From Chromera velia (taxonomy: Eukaryota > Sar > Chromeraceae), in assembly GCA_018398765.1 (NCBI GenBank), contig JAHBMJ010005926.1:1-61125 (forward strand): DNA of 61,125 nucleotides, given 5' to 3'. Numbering within the stretch: position 1 is the first letter of the stretch; each line of letters begins with the position of its first letter. Below the pieces are notes generated by a model. That model searched no databases. It saw only the letters and a program-made list of their open reading frames with translations, and had not been told where the DNA came from. Positions 14,301-25,952 of this stretch are shown piece after piece. The position numbers and the translations under genes were made by a program.

Positions 14301-16388
14301 GTTCTTCCATCCACGTTTGTTGCCCTTCAAGCCTTTCTCCTCGCCTGCCTGCCTCCCTGCAGTCTCTGGAATCTGCCTTCTTCCCTCTGGGCCTCAGCGC
14401 GTCTCTCCACCCTGAAAACCCGACGCACGCGCTCATCCTCGCCTCCAGCTCTCCCAACCCCGCTTTGTTAGACAAACTTCCCTTCGAGTGCCTTCCCGGT
14501 CTCCAGAGATTCTTCGGGAACCCCTCGGAAGGAAAAATCATGCGCGACTTCTCCCTCCACCTTTTTGCTCAAAGAATCACCTTGGCGGGTGTCAACTGTC
14601 TGGCCAATCCTGCAGTCACCGCACCCCCTTTTGAGTTCCCAATGAGAAAAACGGTCACAGAATTGATGGAACTGCCTCCACCTGTCCCCGGTTGGGCCGC
14701 AGGAGAAGACAGGACAGCTGTCATCTCGGATCCTTTCATTGAAGACGCACTCACACCTGCAGAAGCACAACCTGAGAATTCCACCACCCGGCTCGCGACT
14801 GTGCTTGATTGGCACTCAATTCTTTTGACTCGCCAAACCACGATGCAAGCCGTCACTTGCCTTCACCAACCTCCATTGAGTGAAGTGTCCTCTCGGGGTT
14901 TCGGTAAGCCTCCCCTTCCGGTTCCCTCATCCCCCGTTCCTCCCCCCTCCTCAGACAGTTTGAAGGAATCCCTGGCCCTCAGCGACGCCGTGGTCTTCAC
15001 GGGCTTCGGACGGTTATCCTCCATCCTGGGGGGTGCAGCCGGACTCCAAGACTTAGACCTCCGGAGTCTTCGTGTGTTCATCAGTTTGGGGATGGGGTTC
15101 AACGACCCTGCCTCGAGGAGACAGGCCAAGACGGACAGCATGACGGGAATAGAGGAGAGGGCAAACGAGGACCCCTTCGAGAGTGCCTTGGCTCTGTCTT
15201 TCAGAGGTCGGTGGAAGAGATGGGGGAGAGGGAATGTATACAGAGAGAGGCGGTAAGCGAGCAAGAGAGGGGCTACTAGGTGTACTTGTCTGCGCGAAGG
15301 AACAACATATTTTCATCCCTACTCAGACAAGCTCACATTTTCATCCCTACTGAGACAAGCTCACATTCAAAGAAACACTCTCTCATGATTTCTTTCTCTC
15401 ACACGAAGACACATGCATACAAAAAACATTTGATACATGGACAAAGGGAGAGGGAGAAGGGGAAGGGCTGGAGAGGTTCGAAGAAGACCGAAGTAGGGCT
15501 TGAAATGGAATGGCAGAATAAGCAGAATCCTGAACAGTGCAGATGAGGATTTGCATGTGAATTGACCTGCTTCATTGAACGGTCTCCTGAGAGTCTGTCA
15601 GATCTTTGCTGGTCTATCTTTTTTGTTGGTTTGTTTCTTTATTCACTTCCTCTTCTGTGTCTTTTTGCGTTCAGGTGTATCTTGCCTGACCTTCACCCAC
15701 TGCACCCTTCCAGTGGGAGTCCTCATTCGGTGTGGGGACTTTCTGATGCGTGAGTGCGCTACCGGGCAGAAGACCGCTTTGGGCCCCGCAGTGTCAGTCA
15801 GTCTGGACTTCCTCTCCTGTCTTCTCCTTAATTGTTGGATTGCAAGGGGCTCTGCTTCCTTTCTCGCAACAGCGATCGAAGAGTTGACAGACACAAACAA
15901 TTGCCACTCGATCCTATTGATCGTTAGGGAAGGAAACGACTCGTGACCGATCGAGAGGCTGCAGCATACATATATTTGTCAGAGTGTCATACTTCTGTTT
16001 GTATCATCCCTCTTCCTTGACGGATGTCTGCCTACAATGACTCTCTGCTTTCAGGTGCGAAAAAACAAGCAATCTATGAGAGCATCTCTGTCTCGTCCTG
16101 CATACTTTGACGCGTGCTTTTCTTCCTCATTCTTTCAGGGCAAAGCTGAAGGCCCTGGAACTCTCCCAAGAGGAAGCGCGGAGACGTCCTCTGGTAACGA
16201 CCCTCTCCGACGAGAAGGCTGCAGCAGCTGCCGGAGGGGCCCCGCCCGAGGGCGTCGACAGCGAGCGCCTGCTGTCTCCCTTCAATGCGTACTCTCTTCA
16301 GTTGTTTGGACTTCCGTGGGCACGATTGGGTGGGCCTTTGGGAGGTGCAGCTGCGGCAGGGGCTGGAGGAGGCGGCAAGAAGAAATAA
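90..16388 (+). CDS. CFAP46: Cilia- and flagella-associated protein 46, 5'-partial, about 28 exons
   Basis: CFAP46 (FAP46/TTC40) is a very large helical-repeat scaffold of the C1d projection on the central-pair microtubules of motile cilia, where it works with CFAP54, CFAP74 and CFAP221. I recognise it by comparison with human CFAP46 from memory. The early exon reading ECAVVMWNLCVPLL matches the human QWNTCLPLLQ block. The exon at 6162-6510 matches the segment ending in ADWLV. The exon at 14363-15206 matches the human stretch LPLEGLAVF through FSLQMLCNRL (here LPFECLPGLQRF and FSLHLFAQRI). The exons here add up to about 2,830 codons; the human protein is about 2,700 and the start is still missing, so this is a long homologue. 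Low-complexity inserts include a KSG-rich basic exon (7259-7790), a Gly/Lys insert (about 4490-4560) and a Lys/Asp/Pro insert (12741-12900). It ends in GGGGKKK and TAA at 16386-16388. Confidence 0.92.
659..700. repeat. (TCTG)n microsatellite in CFAP46 intron
   Basis: About ten TCTG units start a few bases after the donor at 650 (GTGCGTCTG). Confidence 0.9.
4132..4171. repeat. (CT)n/(GT)n microsatellite in CFAP46 intron
   Basis: A CT run passes directly into a GT run in the intron before the exon at 4258. Confidence 0.9.
5296..5480. repeat. Interrupted (TCTG)n tract starting at a splice donor
   Basis: The donor GTCAGTCTGCC at 5296 merges into TCTG repeats (about 5300-5330, 5337-5398 and 5452-5480), so repeat and splice site share sequence. 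Confidence 0.85.
8058..8085. repeat. (CTGC)n tract forming a splice acceptor
   Basis: CTAC/CTGC repeats run straight into the acceptor CTGCAG; the exon starts at 8086. Confidence 0.85.
9746..9865. repeat. (CAGT)n/(CGGT)n tract starting at a splice donor
   Basis: The donor GTGAGT at 9746 continues into CAGT units, then about 15 CGGT units, then CAGT again. Each GTCA or GTCG unit offers another potential donor, so the exact donor is ambiguous. Confidence 0.88.
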
Positions 16389-16834
16389 CTCATCAGTTAA
16401 AATATTTTGAGTTTTGACTATGAAGCACGAAAAAAAGTAAAAAAACCTTTTAGCATGAGAAGAAAACGTAATACTTATTTAAATATAAATTGAATCAAAC
16501 CAAGTAGAAGCAGCCTGAGTACTATCTATATATAAAATGATGATAAGAGAGGTTATAGTGTATCTGAAAGCACATTAACTTTTGAGGGGGGAGAACAAAT
16601 AGCCAAGCTGTGTGAATCTTTTTTTTTTGTATCTGTATTTATTGAATTTGATTATTAACTAGGTTATTAATTTAAGAAAATTAAAGTTATTCTATGTACA
16701 AAGAATTATAATTCAAACCCTAAATATATAGATAAAAAGCTTAAAAGACACAGAGCATGATGCGTGTCAAAATTTATAAATTTGAAAGAAAAACAATCCA
16801 TTATTTTTTTTAAAATTAATTTTAATATGCTGCA
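16389..16834. other. AT-rich spacer after CFAP46
   Basis: Very AT-rich, with many A and T runs and no gene. It lies between the CFAP46 stop codon and the left LTR of the chromovirus. Confidence 0.8.
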
Positions 16835-17087
16835 TGTGGGCCTATCACAAGCGTCGCGCCGCGCTAGGGCCGCCACCGACCTCGCAACGCCGCGTGCGCC
16901 CAGTCTGAATAAAGTGACGTCTGACCTTTGCGTGCGAAAGTTGTTCTGTGCCAGTCTCTCGATTGTGGTGTTGGCTGGTCTGAAGAGTGGATCAACAGAT
17001 TGACTCTGCTAGGTCACACTTTAATGTGAGTCTGCCTACGATCTACGCTTATCGTAATAAAGCCTCTAATACCATATGCAGCTTACA
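16835..17087 (+). repeat. Chromovirus 5' LTR
   Basis: Begins TGTGGGCCTA and ends CTTACA (TG...CA termini), about 253 bp. It matches the split right LTR. Confidence 0.88.
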
Positions 17088-17090
17088 GTC

Positions 17091-17108
17091 TGGTAGTACA
17101 GAGCTGGT
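17091..17108 (+). other. Primer-binding site
   Basis: TGGTAGTACAGAGCTGG lies three bases after the 5' LTR. It begins with the TGG expected opposite a tRNA CCA end. The tRNA was not identified. Confidence 0.6.
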
Positions 17109-20100
17109 TCGGCGAAGGGACAAATCTTTGCCCATTCTGATTTTCTTTCTTGATATCTTTTGAACAGTTCCAGGCGGAAGTAGGTGCGACTCTGCTACAC
17201 GTTCAGCAGGGCCTCACCGCAGTCCAGCAGACCCAGCAGCAGAAAGGGCAGATACTGGCGGAACTGTAGCAAAGACAGATAGAGCAGCTGCTGCGGCAGT
17301 CCAGCAGCCGATGGATGTACAAGGAGACGGCATGTTGTTTAGAGATAGACAAGGTGGTCTACCTCCTCAAGCACCTGAAGTTCGAAAACAAGTTCCCAGG
17401 ACTACACTGAAGAATCCAGATGTCTTTACGGGAGTGCGGGAGAAAGCGGAAAGGTGGTACACTGACATGGACGACTGGTTTGCGAATGCTCAGACCGCTC
17501 CGGAACGTCAACTCGGTCTGGCCAAGTCTTACTTGAGCCCTGAACTCAAGGACTGGTTTGACTTGGTGAAGTTGGAGGACGGCATTGGGTTTTGCGACTG
17601 GCCTGCCTTAAAGAACACATTGCTTCGTCGGTACAGAGACAAGCACGTCTGCAGGGCAGCAAAGAAGAAGATCGCAATCCTCAGGTGCACTAGAACTGTC
17701 AGCGACTACAACAACAAGTTCGACGTCGAGGCTTTGAAGCTGAAAAAGGCAGGGACGAGTGAGTGGGACCTCCTCGACAGCTACATCGAGGGTTTGCCAC
17801 CTGCCGTCATGTTTCAAACCGACAGGCAGGAGCTGCAGACTCTGCAGGAGGCCATGGAGAAGGCCTTAGACAACGAGGCCTGGCTTCAACAGGCATTAAC
17901 TCGGGGAGGAAAGTGGGCCAAAGGGGCAGGACTAATTCCAGGGGGGTCTCCACCGATTAATCCAACTGGACCGGCTCCGATGGAACTCTGTGGAGTGCGT
18001 CGTAGCATGCCGTTTTGCGACCCCAGATTGCCCCAGGCCCTGTGGGAGGAAAGATGGAGACGGAGACTTTGCCTCCGGTGTGGTGATCCCAATCACCAGA
18101 TGAGGCAGTGCTGGAATGGGTTACGCGGTCCCCCGCCTAGTCCCCCGCAGGCATGCGCCATGTACACGTCCCCATTTGGAGGATGGCGGGAACCTCCACA
18201 GCGAGCAGCCCGGTTTTCCGAGTTTCGACAAGAAAGCTCTCCTCCTCGCAGATACTATGAGGGGGCTCGATACCCTTCTCCTTCTGGGTCGCCCTCTGCA
18301 GCGGGGGGGAGGGAGGAGACTTGTCAGCCAGGCAGGGGGTTCGGAAGTAATGTTCCTTTGGGGGGACAAGGGCGTACCTTCAGCGACACTCCATCATTTG
18401 GTCGGCGAACGTCTTCACCGCCCCGGGGGTCATAACCGCCCAGGGTGGGAGTGAGAACGATTCCTGGCCGGAGAGAAGATGATCGCGTCGTGGTTCCTCG
18501 GGAACCTGAGGTACGTAGAGAAGTTGAGGAAGAAATAAGAAATATTGAGGAAAAAGGTGGGGGGTTGGGGGAGGAAGAAGAAGATGATGGTGATGAAAGT
18601 TATAGAGAGGGATTTGTCTATCAAGGCACGATTGCTGGCAGTCCAGTCAAAGTGTTTTATGATAATGGAGCTGATGATATTTTTGTTGATAGCAAGTTTG
18701 TACACAATCGGCAGCTCCATATTTGCAGGTTTTCGACCCCTATGAGATGTCGGATGGCGGTGAAGGAGAATGGGAGACTGGACGCTACGGTCAGTAAGTA
18801 TGCACCTCAAGTGCCTCTGCATATACCACACACAACGTCGAGCTCAACCATCCAACTCGGTCTCTTCGGTTCTCTTTCAAACGCCGTGAAATGATTTTGA
18901 AAGGAGGGTACAAGAAAGACAAAAATTGCCCTCCCTTCTTGAATCCTGTGCAGGCTAGACGTTGCATCAAGAGGGGAGCGCCGTTTCATATCGTGTACAT
19001 GAAGACGGTGCGCCCACGACCACCTGCACAGGAGGAGTGCGAAGTGCAGACAACTGAAGTGAGTGAATTGGGGGGGAATCGAAAGGGAAGAATGGATGAG
19101 AAGGGGATTCATGGGTCTGACTTTCTTTCTTCTCTTTATTCTGATCATCCTGTTTATTCTTCTTCTGATCTTTCTGAAGTGCGTGCATTTCTCAATCGAC
19201 CAGATCTAGAGGTGCCTCGTGATGTGAAAGAAATTGTGGCAGATCATGCGTCTCTTTTCCTTGATCGACTCTCTCATCTGCTACCGTCTAGAGGTCCTCA
19301 TTTGGACTTCAAAATTGAACTTGAGCCTAGTCATTCACCTCCTGCGTGTCCACTTTAGCGATTATTAGTAGGAGAGACAGATGAGCTGAGGAGACAGCTA
19401 GCTAGACAGCTGGACATATATTTTGAACAAAGATTTATTCGACCGTCTGCTTCTCTTTATGCTGCTCCTGTTCTTTTCGTACAAAAGAAAGACGGATCGA
19501 TGAGGATGTGTTACGATTACACAGGCTTGAATCGCATCACAATAAAAGATAAGCATTCACTCCCTCATCCACAGGAATTAATCGATCGACTCCATGGGGC
19601 GCGATTTTTCACGACTCTAGATCTACATCAGTACTATCACCAAATGAGAGTCAGGGAGGAAGACATCCCCAAGACAGCCTTCACAACACGATATGGCTCT
19701 TTTGAGTGGCTGGTCGTTTCTTTCGGTTTGACAAACGCGCCACCTTCTACAATGAGGCTGATTCAATTTGCTCTTCGATCCTGTCTCGATCGTTTCGTTT
19801 CGGTGTTTCTGGATGACATCCTCATTTATTCACGCAGTAGAGAGGAGCATAAAAAACACATTCGCACTGTCCTGCGTTTGCTCAGTAAGAACAATCTATA
19901 TGCCAAGCTCTCAAAGTGCCACTTCATGCAGAGTGAGGTAACCTTTCTGGGCTTGAGAATTTCCAGGACTGGGGTTCGACCAGAGGTCAGCAAAACAGAG
20001 GCAGTCAACAAGTGGCCAATCCCAAAGAACAGAAAGGACATGCTCTCTTTCTTGGGGTTTGCAAATTGGGTGAGGAGATTTATTCCCCGTTTCAGTGAGA

Positions 20101-22504
20101 AAGCGGGACCTCTCTATACTTTGTTGAAAGCAAAGCGGGTGTTTGAGTGGAGAGAAAAAGAAGAGAAAAGTTTTCAAGCACTGAAAGAAGCAGTCAGAAA
20201 TACGGTTGAATTATTTATTCCCGATCCCGCCCACCCGTTTGAAATTTTTGTGGACGCATGCGAATCGACTGAGACCTTGGGTGCCGCTTTAATGCAAGAA
20301 GATCCGGAGATTGGTTACTTGCGTCCGTGTGCTTTTGCTTTTCGTCGTATGAGCCCAACAGAATTGAAGTATCATTTTAGAGAGAAAGAATTTCTAGGGT
20401 GTGTTTTTACAGTGAAGACGTAGAGACCATACATAAGTCATACAACCAAGGTGTAGTCGGATCATGAATCTCTGAAATATGTAAATGTGTCTGCCGACCG
20501 CACCCTGATGTCTCCACGTATGCGCAGGTTCGTCTCGATGTTTGATAATCTCGGGATTACACCTCGGTATGTCCCGGGTGCGCAAAACAGGGTGGCTGAT
20601 GCATTAAGCAGGGTGCCTGGGTTGGCCGCACAGATGAAAGAGGTGCAAGAAGAGAGAAAAGACGTCTGACAGTGTGAGCTTCTCTTGAATGAAGTGTATG
20701 TGCAGCCAGATGAAGAGTTCTTGGGGAAGATAAGAAAGGGGTATGAGGAGGAACAGTTCTAGAGGGAAATAAAGGAAGCAGTAGAGCATTCTGAGAAAGG
20801 AGTGCCTCTGCGACTACGGCTGAGAATGCAATCTTTTCATATGGAAGACGGACTGCTTTTTTTCAACGATCGACTGGCAGTCCCGACAGAAAGGCTGCAG
20901 AAAAATCTGATTTATGAACACTACGACACAGCCGTGGGGGAACATTTGGGGGGAGAGAAAACTTATCTAAAACTGGCTGGCTCTTTCTACTGGCCACATA
21001 TGTATGTATCAGTCCAGCAGTATGTGAGGAAGTGTGACATTTGCCAGAGAGGGAAGAGACCGACAGAGAAGCAGCAAGGCCTCCTGCATCCACTTCCAAT
21101 TCCTGAATTTGCATTTCAGTCATTCTCTCTTGATTTTGTATTTGGACTCCCGAGGGTGTTGTATAAGAGTGAATGGATAGGTAGAATTCTCTCTGTTGTC
21201 GATCGTCTGTCTAAAGCTCCTTGCTTCATTGCAGTCTCCTCAGGAATCATGGCAGAGGGGACGGCAGAGGCAGTCTTTGAACGAGTGATCCTCGAGTATA
21301 GGATGCCTCAATCGGTAGTGAGTGATCGTGATCCTCGTTTCCTTTCTGCTTTTTGGCAGGAGCTTGCTCGACTGTGGAAGACAAAATTGAACATGAGCAC
21401 GAGAGGGCATCCACAGTCGGATGGACAGACAGAGAGAGACAATCAGACAATTGAGCAAATGCTGCGCTATTTTATGGATGAACACCAGTCAAACTGGCCG
21501 AAGTGGTTGGCTGTGTGTCAGTTTGCATATCGTGATTCAGTTTATTCAGCTCTCAGCATATCTGTATTCCGTTTTCTGTACGGCCGCGATCCCATTTGTC
21601 TGCCTTCTGTCTCTGTACGAACGAAATCTTTCTGCCCTCCAGCAGCAGAATTCGCAGACGCCAGAGAGGCAGAAATTATGAGAGCAAAAGAAAGATTGCA
21701 GAAGGCAAGAGAGCAGATGACACAACACGTAGATCCACACAGGAGGAAAGTATTTTTCGAGCCTGGAGACTACGTACTTGTCCGTAATTCTTACTTCAAA
21801 GGAGATAGAAAGCCAGGAGAAATAGTGAGGAAACTCGAGCCGGTGTATTATGGACCCTTTGAGGTAGAAAGAAAGATACACGACAACGCATATGAGCTCA
21901 TTTTCCCTGCAGGCGTACGGATTCACAACGTGATCAATGTCTCCTTCTTGAAAAAGTACGAGAGGGAGAAGACTGATCCGTTGCCTGCCATCCGCCTTCC
22001 GACCTCTACAGAGGTGGAGTATGAAGTTGAAAAAATTCTGGATCACAGGCGGATCGACGGACAGGCGTACTATCTCGTCTGGTGGAAGGGGGAGAGTAAG
22101 GAGAATACGTCGTGGGAACCGTCAGTCAGCCTCACGCATGCAAAGGAAGCCCTGCATGCCTTTAAGGAGAAAAGAAGAGAAGCAGCGAAGAAGAAGGCAG
22201 GCAGGTGTGGGATGGAGTTGAGAAGACGTGTGGTGCACGTCAGTGTAGTCAAGAATGCCGTATGGAGCGGGGTGCGAATCTGTCAGTCAAAGACGCAGCT
22301 TCCTAGGCTATGTGCTCTCTGGCTATCTGCTTCTCAGCCTAAAGATGCTGAGAGTGATTCCGAGGACGTCGTGTACATATGGTAGAAGAGGCACACTGTG
22401 GTGTCGGTCGTGGCTTACCGACTTCATTCATGCCTCTATGGTTCGATTTCGATGGTCTGAGTGATTGAGCTGAGCGTGGATGTCAGCTTTAGAAGGCGGG
22501 CAGG

Positions 22505-25500
22505 TGTGGGCCTATATCACGAGCGTCGCGCTGTGCTAAGGCCGCCGCCAACCTCGCAACGCCGCGTGTGCCCAGTCTGAATCCGATATTATCAGAATGA
22601 GAGAGAAACAGATAGAGAAGAGGAAAGGGAGGAAACTGTCACAGCAGGCCACCAAAGATAGCATGCGCCGCCATGTGGATGCCATCATCAAAGACGGGGC
22701 CCTCTCCAAAGCAGTCTCTCGCCTAGGCTCCTTAAGGATCGCTACCCTAAACATGAAGACATTCTGTAAGCTAAAGGATCTCTACCCCCCACGTAGGACC
22801 CGATACGAGACCAAAGCCCACGTATCAAACCCGCCCCGCCTCGAGCTTATGCTTGATTCCCTCCTACAAGCAGCCCGCTCTGCCGCCCGAGGCTCTGCCT
22901 AGGGAATTTCAGGGTAGCGTTATGAACACATTCGTTTCTTTCTCCCAGGCGACGGATCGGGAGGGGGGGGTACAGCAGGGTAGTGTGCTCTCTTCACCGT
23001 TGCCCAGCAACTGACAGCGGGCAACGCCCCTCCATCCCTTCTTCGCTTGCTCGTAAGCGGGAGGTCTTTTATCCTCAACAAGGATCCGAAAGGTGACAAG
23101 GTGAGACCGATCATGATCGGGGACGTGCTCCGAAGATGGGTCACGAAGGCAATCCTGATCGAGTACGGGAAGAAGTGTGAGGAACACCTTGGGGCATTGC
23201 AGTATGCGGTAAGAACGAGTGCAGGGACAGACAAACTTTTTAGAGCAGTCCAAACTTGTTTGCAGCTTTATCTTAACTCCATCCTCCTCCAGATAGATAT
23301 AAACAACGCATTCAACACTTGCGACAGACAGAAAACGATGGACAAGCTGCATGAGCATTTTCCTGAGCTGTTTCGTTTCTTTTCTCTCTGGTATGGTACG
23401 GCAGTCCCGATCTTCTTTCGTGACCAGAAAGGCAGACTGCGTACTTTCATGAATCAAGAAGGGGTACAACAGGGAGATGTTGCAAGGCCGCTTCTTTTTT
23501 GTCTTAGCCTAAAACCTGCTTTAGAAAAGTTGCAAAAGAGGCTGCACAAGAAGCACGGGAGGGCGGGATGTTTCATAGATGCATACATGGATGATCTCTC
23601 TTTCATTTTCCCTTCCAGCTCTGCTGATTGTCTGACCTTTACCTGGTCAGATTGTATAGAAATTTTGGGAGAATATGGCCTGACGCTCAATCTGGGTAAA
23701 GATAAAAGCGCAGCTTTCTCTCCCAGTTGGAGAGGGAAATCAGAGAGAGAGATCCCATAACAGCGCCCCCCAGGACTTAGTCTAGAGGTATCGACACAAG
23801 GCTACAAGTTGATGGGGGCAGGGGGGGGTAAAGACTCGTTCGTGAACAGCCTGTTCGAAAAGAAACTAGCAGAAGCAACCAAGCTGGGGAAGCGAGTGGA
23901 GGGGTACGGAGTTCCCCAGGGATGCAGCCTGCTGTTTTGTTACTGCATCTTCCCCAAACTTGTCTACTTGGCGCGGGTAATGGGGGACAGACTCCACACA
24001 GACGTATGGGAAAGAGCAGACAAGGAGTTGGGGGAGTCTTTTGCCCGCAGCATACGCCTCAGCCCAGAAGAATGGACCCAAAAGCAGAGCTAGGCGCATC
24101 TCCTGTTATATCAGGGGGGATTAGGGATCCCTTTCTTTCATTTTATCACGCCAGCGGCCTTAGCAGGCTGCGCGGCACACACCCTTGCAGCAGTGAGGAG
24201 CTGATTGACAGAGTAGGGTTTTAGAACACCAACAAAGGCAGACTTTGCAGGTCTGTTTTGGGTAAAGAGGGCAGAGCAAGCTTATACTGATTGTAGGGGG
24301 GGGACCAAACGGGAACTTGGAAAGGTTCCTCGAGTTCTAGAACTTCAGTGGGGGGAAAGAATGGAAGATTGGTTGTTATGGGAGAGACGGGAGGTACAGC
24401 ACTTCATGATGGAAGCGCTGCACCTAGTTTAGAGGGAAAAGCTCTTAGCTGCTTTGCCAGCCGAAGGGAAGGCCCGTCTGCGATCCTGTGCAGGCACAGA
24501 CGCTTCTGCTTGGCTGACAGCCATACCGTCTTCAGGTTGGACTCGTATTTCTCTAACCCTTTTTACTACAGCCATCCGTCTCCGCCTCGGCTTGTCTATT
24601 CTAAAGATCAGAAGAAACCCTATCTGTGTGTGTGGAGCCCCGCTGGACGTAGAGGGACAATATGTATAGACCTGCAGGACAGGGGAGGGGGTATGGTGGC
24701 GGCATGAACAAATGAAGGACGCCTTTTGCTCCCTCCTTCAAGGCCTCCGTCACTGCTACATGATAAGAGAGCCTACGTTCGGGCAGCTTGGGCTGTCTAC
24801 CGCAACCCGTCTGGTCGAAGAGAGACAGAAACGCCCCGATTTTCTCGTGGGGCTCCCGTCCGGAGACACAGTGTTTGCCGACGTCGCTGTTATCCATCCA
24901 TTTTCTATCGATGCTAACCGCCTGCGCCAATTTATAAAAACAGCAGGGTCAGCAGCGAGGGGAATGGAGAAAGTGAAAAACGACAAGTACGGAGAGATCT
25001 GCCATGAAATCGGTTTCCGTTTTGTGCTGCTTGTTTTTGAAACTTATGGAAGACCAGGGGAAGGAGTAGTAAGGTTTTTGAAGGAAGTGGCAAAGTTGGG
25101 GGTAGGGGGGGGTGAGGGGTAGGGAAGGAGACGAAGCAGTCCAAGCAAGGTTGATGGACCGCTACTACAAGCTCTTGTCCTGCACTCTGCAGCATTTTGT
25201 CACAGCAAACCTTCTGTCCTCCATCCACAGCAGGAGGGGCACAAGGGGCCCTTTCCAGCCCGAGGGTCTGTTTAGGAGGGAAGTGGCCGCGTTCTCCGGG
25301 TCTTTTGACCGGGAGGGCGCAAACTGAAAGAATTTCTTTGGCAATGCGAGAAGACAGAAGAGAAATGGGTAAAAGCGCAAGCAAATGAATCAAAAAAGTT
25401 TTGGAAACTGAGTTTAAAGAAAGAGTTTTGATGGGGTATTTAAAGCAGGAGTTCTTTGAAGGGATGGAAGACGTGCGGGATGCACCTCTGCACAATTAAA

Positions 25501-25952
25501 GTCTTTCTGATTAAAAGGGTAGCCTTTTTTCAATGAAAGAACTGAAGGGTTTCGAAGGTTCTACCCTGTATCCCCTCTGTCTCTTTTCTCTCTCTTTTGA
25601 TTGTCCAACCTGTTGTGAGGCCGCGATTGATCAGCTGTATCAGGGTGATCGAAGTCACACCTATTTTCATCGCTGGTAGTCGTAGGATAGAATAAATCGA
25701 CAAACTAGGTTAGATCTGCCTCTCATATATGGGGACACGGCATGCATGAAAAAACCCTCAATCATCAGTCTGAATAAAGTGACGTCTGACCTTTGCATGC
25801 GAAAGTTGTTCTGTGCCAGTCTCTCGATTGTGGTGTTGGCTGGTCTGAAGAGTGGATCAACAGATTGACTCTGCTAGGTCACACTTTAATGTGAGTCTGC
25901 CTACGATCTACGTTTATCGTAATTGAGCCTTTAGTACCGTACGCAGCTTATA
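22505..25952 (+). repeat. Chromovirus 3' LTR, split by LINE insertion
   Basis: The left piece, 22505-22582, matches the first 78 bases of the 5' LTR. The right piece, 25776-25952, matches the rest and ends CTTATA. The sequence between is a LINE with a duplicated target. A polypurine-like tract (about 22491-22504) lies directly upstream. Confidence 0.88.
22583..25765 (+). mobile_element. 5'-truncated LINE with C-terminal restriction-like endonuclease, nested in LTR
   Basis: Non-LTR retrotransposon remnant. 22597-22902 encodes the region normally just N-terminal of the reverse transcriptase. RT motifs run from about 22985 to 23760: RPIMIGDVLRR, the QQGDVARPLLFCL block, and the active site AYMDD at 23581-23595. 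Downstream are a Cys-rich motif (CVCG...G, about 24625-24665) and a stretch with RPDF (about 24830) then FADVAVIHPFS. The RPD...D pattern is that of the restriction-like endonuclease at the C-terminus of R2/CRE/NeSL-type LINEs. The N-terminal part of the ORF is missing, as in normal 5' truncation. It carries frame breaks and an in-frame TAA at 23758-23760, so it is dead. The 10-bp direct repeat CAGTCTGAAT flanks it (22573-22582 and 25766-25775). Its 3' end reads AAAAAACCCTCAATCAT rather than a long poly-A. Confidence 0.87.

Larger units (their letters stand above)
90..16388 (+). other. CFAP46: Exon map of CFAP46
   Basis: Exons placed by open frame, AG/GT borders and phase: 90-328, 530-649, 1264-1515, 1866-1946, 2168-2863, 3070-3249, 3483-3577, 3935-4058, 4258-4716, 5045-5295, 5642-5887, 6162-6510, 6833-6960, 7259-7790, 8086-8283, 8534-8602, 8834-9010, 9269-9745, 10130-10690, 11025-11586, 11738-12018, 12359-12487, 12741-13372, 13640-14063, 14363-15206, 15675-15790, 16055-16089, 16139-16388. 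Phases agree at every junction except the second to third, where the frame is off; a small exon or another donor between 650 and 1263 must be missing. The 35-nt exon at 16055 is the least certain. Introns are about 140-620 bp. Confidence 0.8.
16835..25952 (+). mobile_element. Ty3/gypsy chromovirus, broken, interrupted by a LINE
   Basis: LTR retrotransposon fossil. Parts in order: 5' LTR (16835-17087); primer-binding site near 17091; gag-like region (about 17.3-18.4 kb) with a CCHC zinc knuckle of spacing C-x2-C-x4-H-x4-C; aspartic-protease-like stretch near 18.65 kb; reverse transcriptase (about 19.4-20.0 kb) with the FLDDILIYS block; RNase H (about 20.2-20.6 kb); integrase (about 20.8-21.7 kb) with an HHCC zinc finger; C-terminal chromodomain (about 22.02-22.15 kb); purine-rich tract ending at 22504; 3' LTR. 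The RT-RH-INT order and chromodomain make it a chromovirus. The LTRs differ at about 6% of sites by my count, so it is not recent. Flanks CTGCA and CTGTA look like a 5-bp target duplication with one change. It is broken, with a handful of breaks. Confidence 0.93.
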
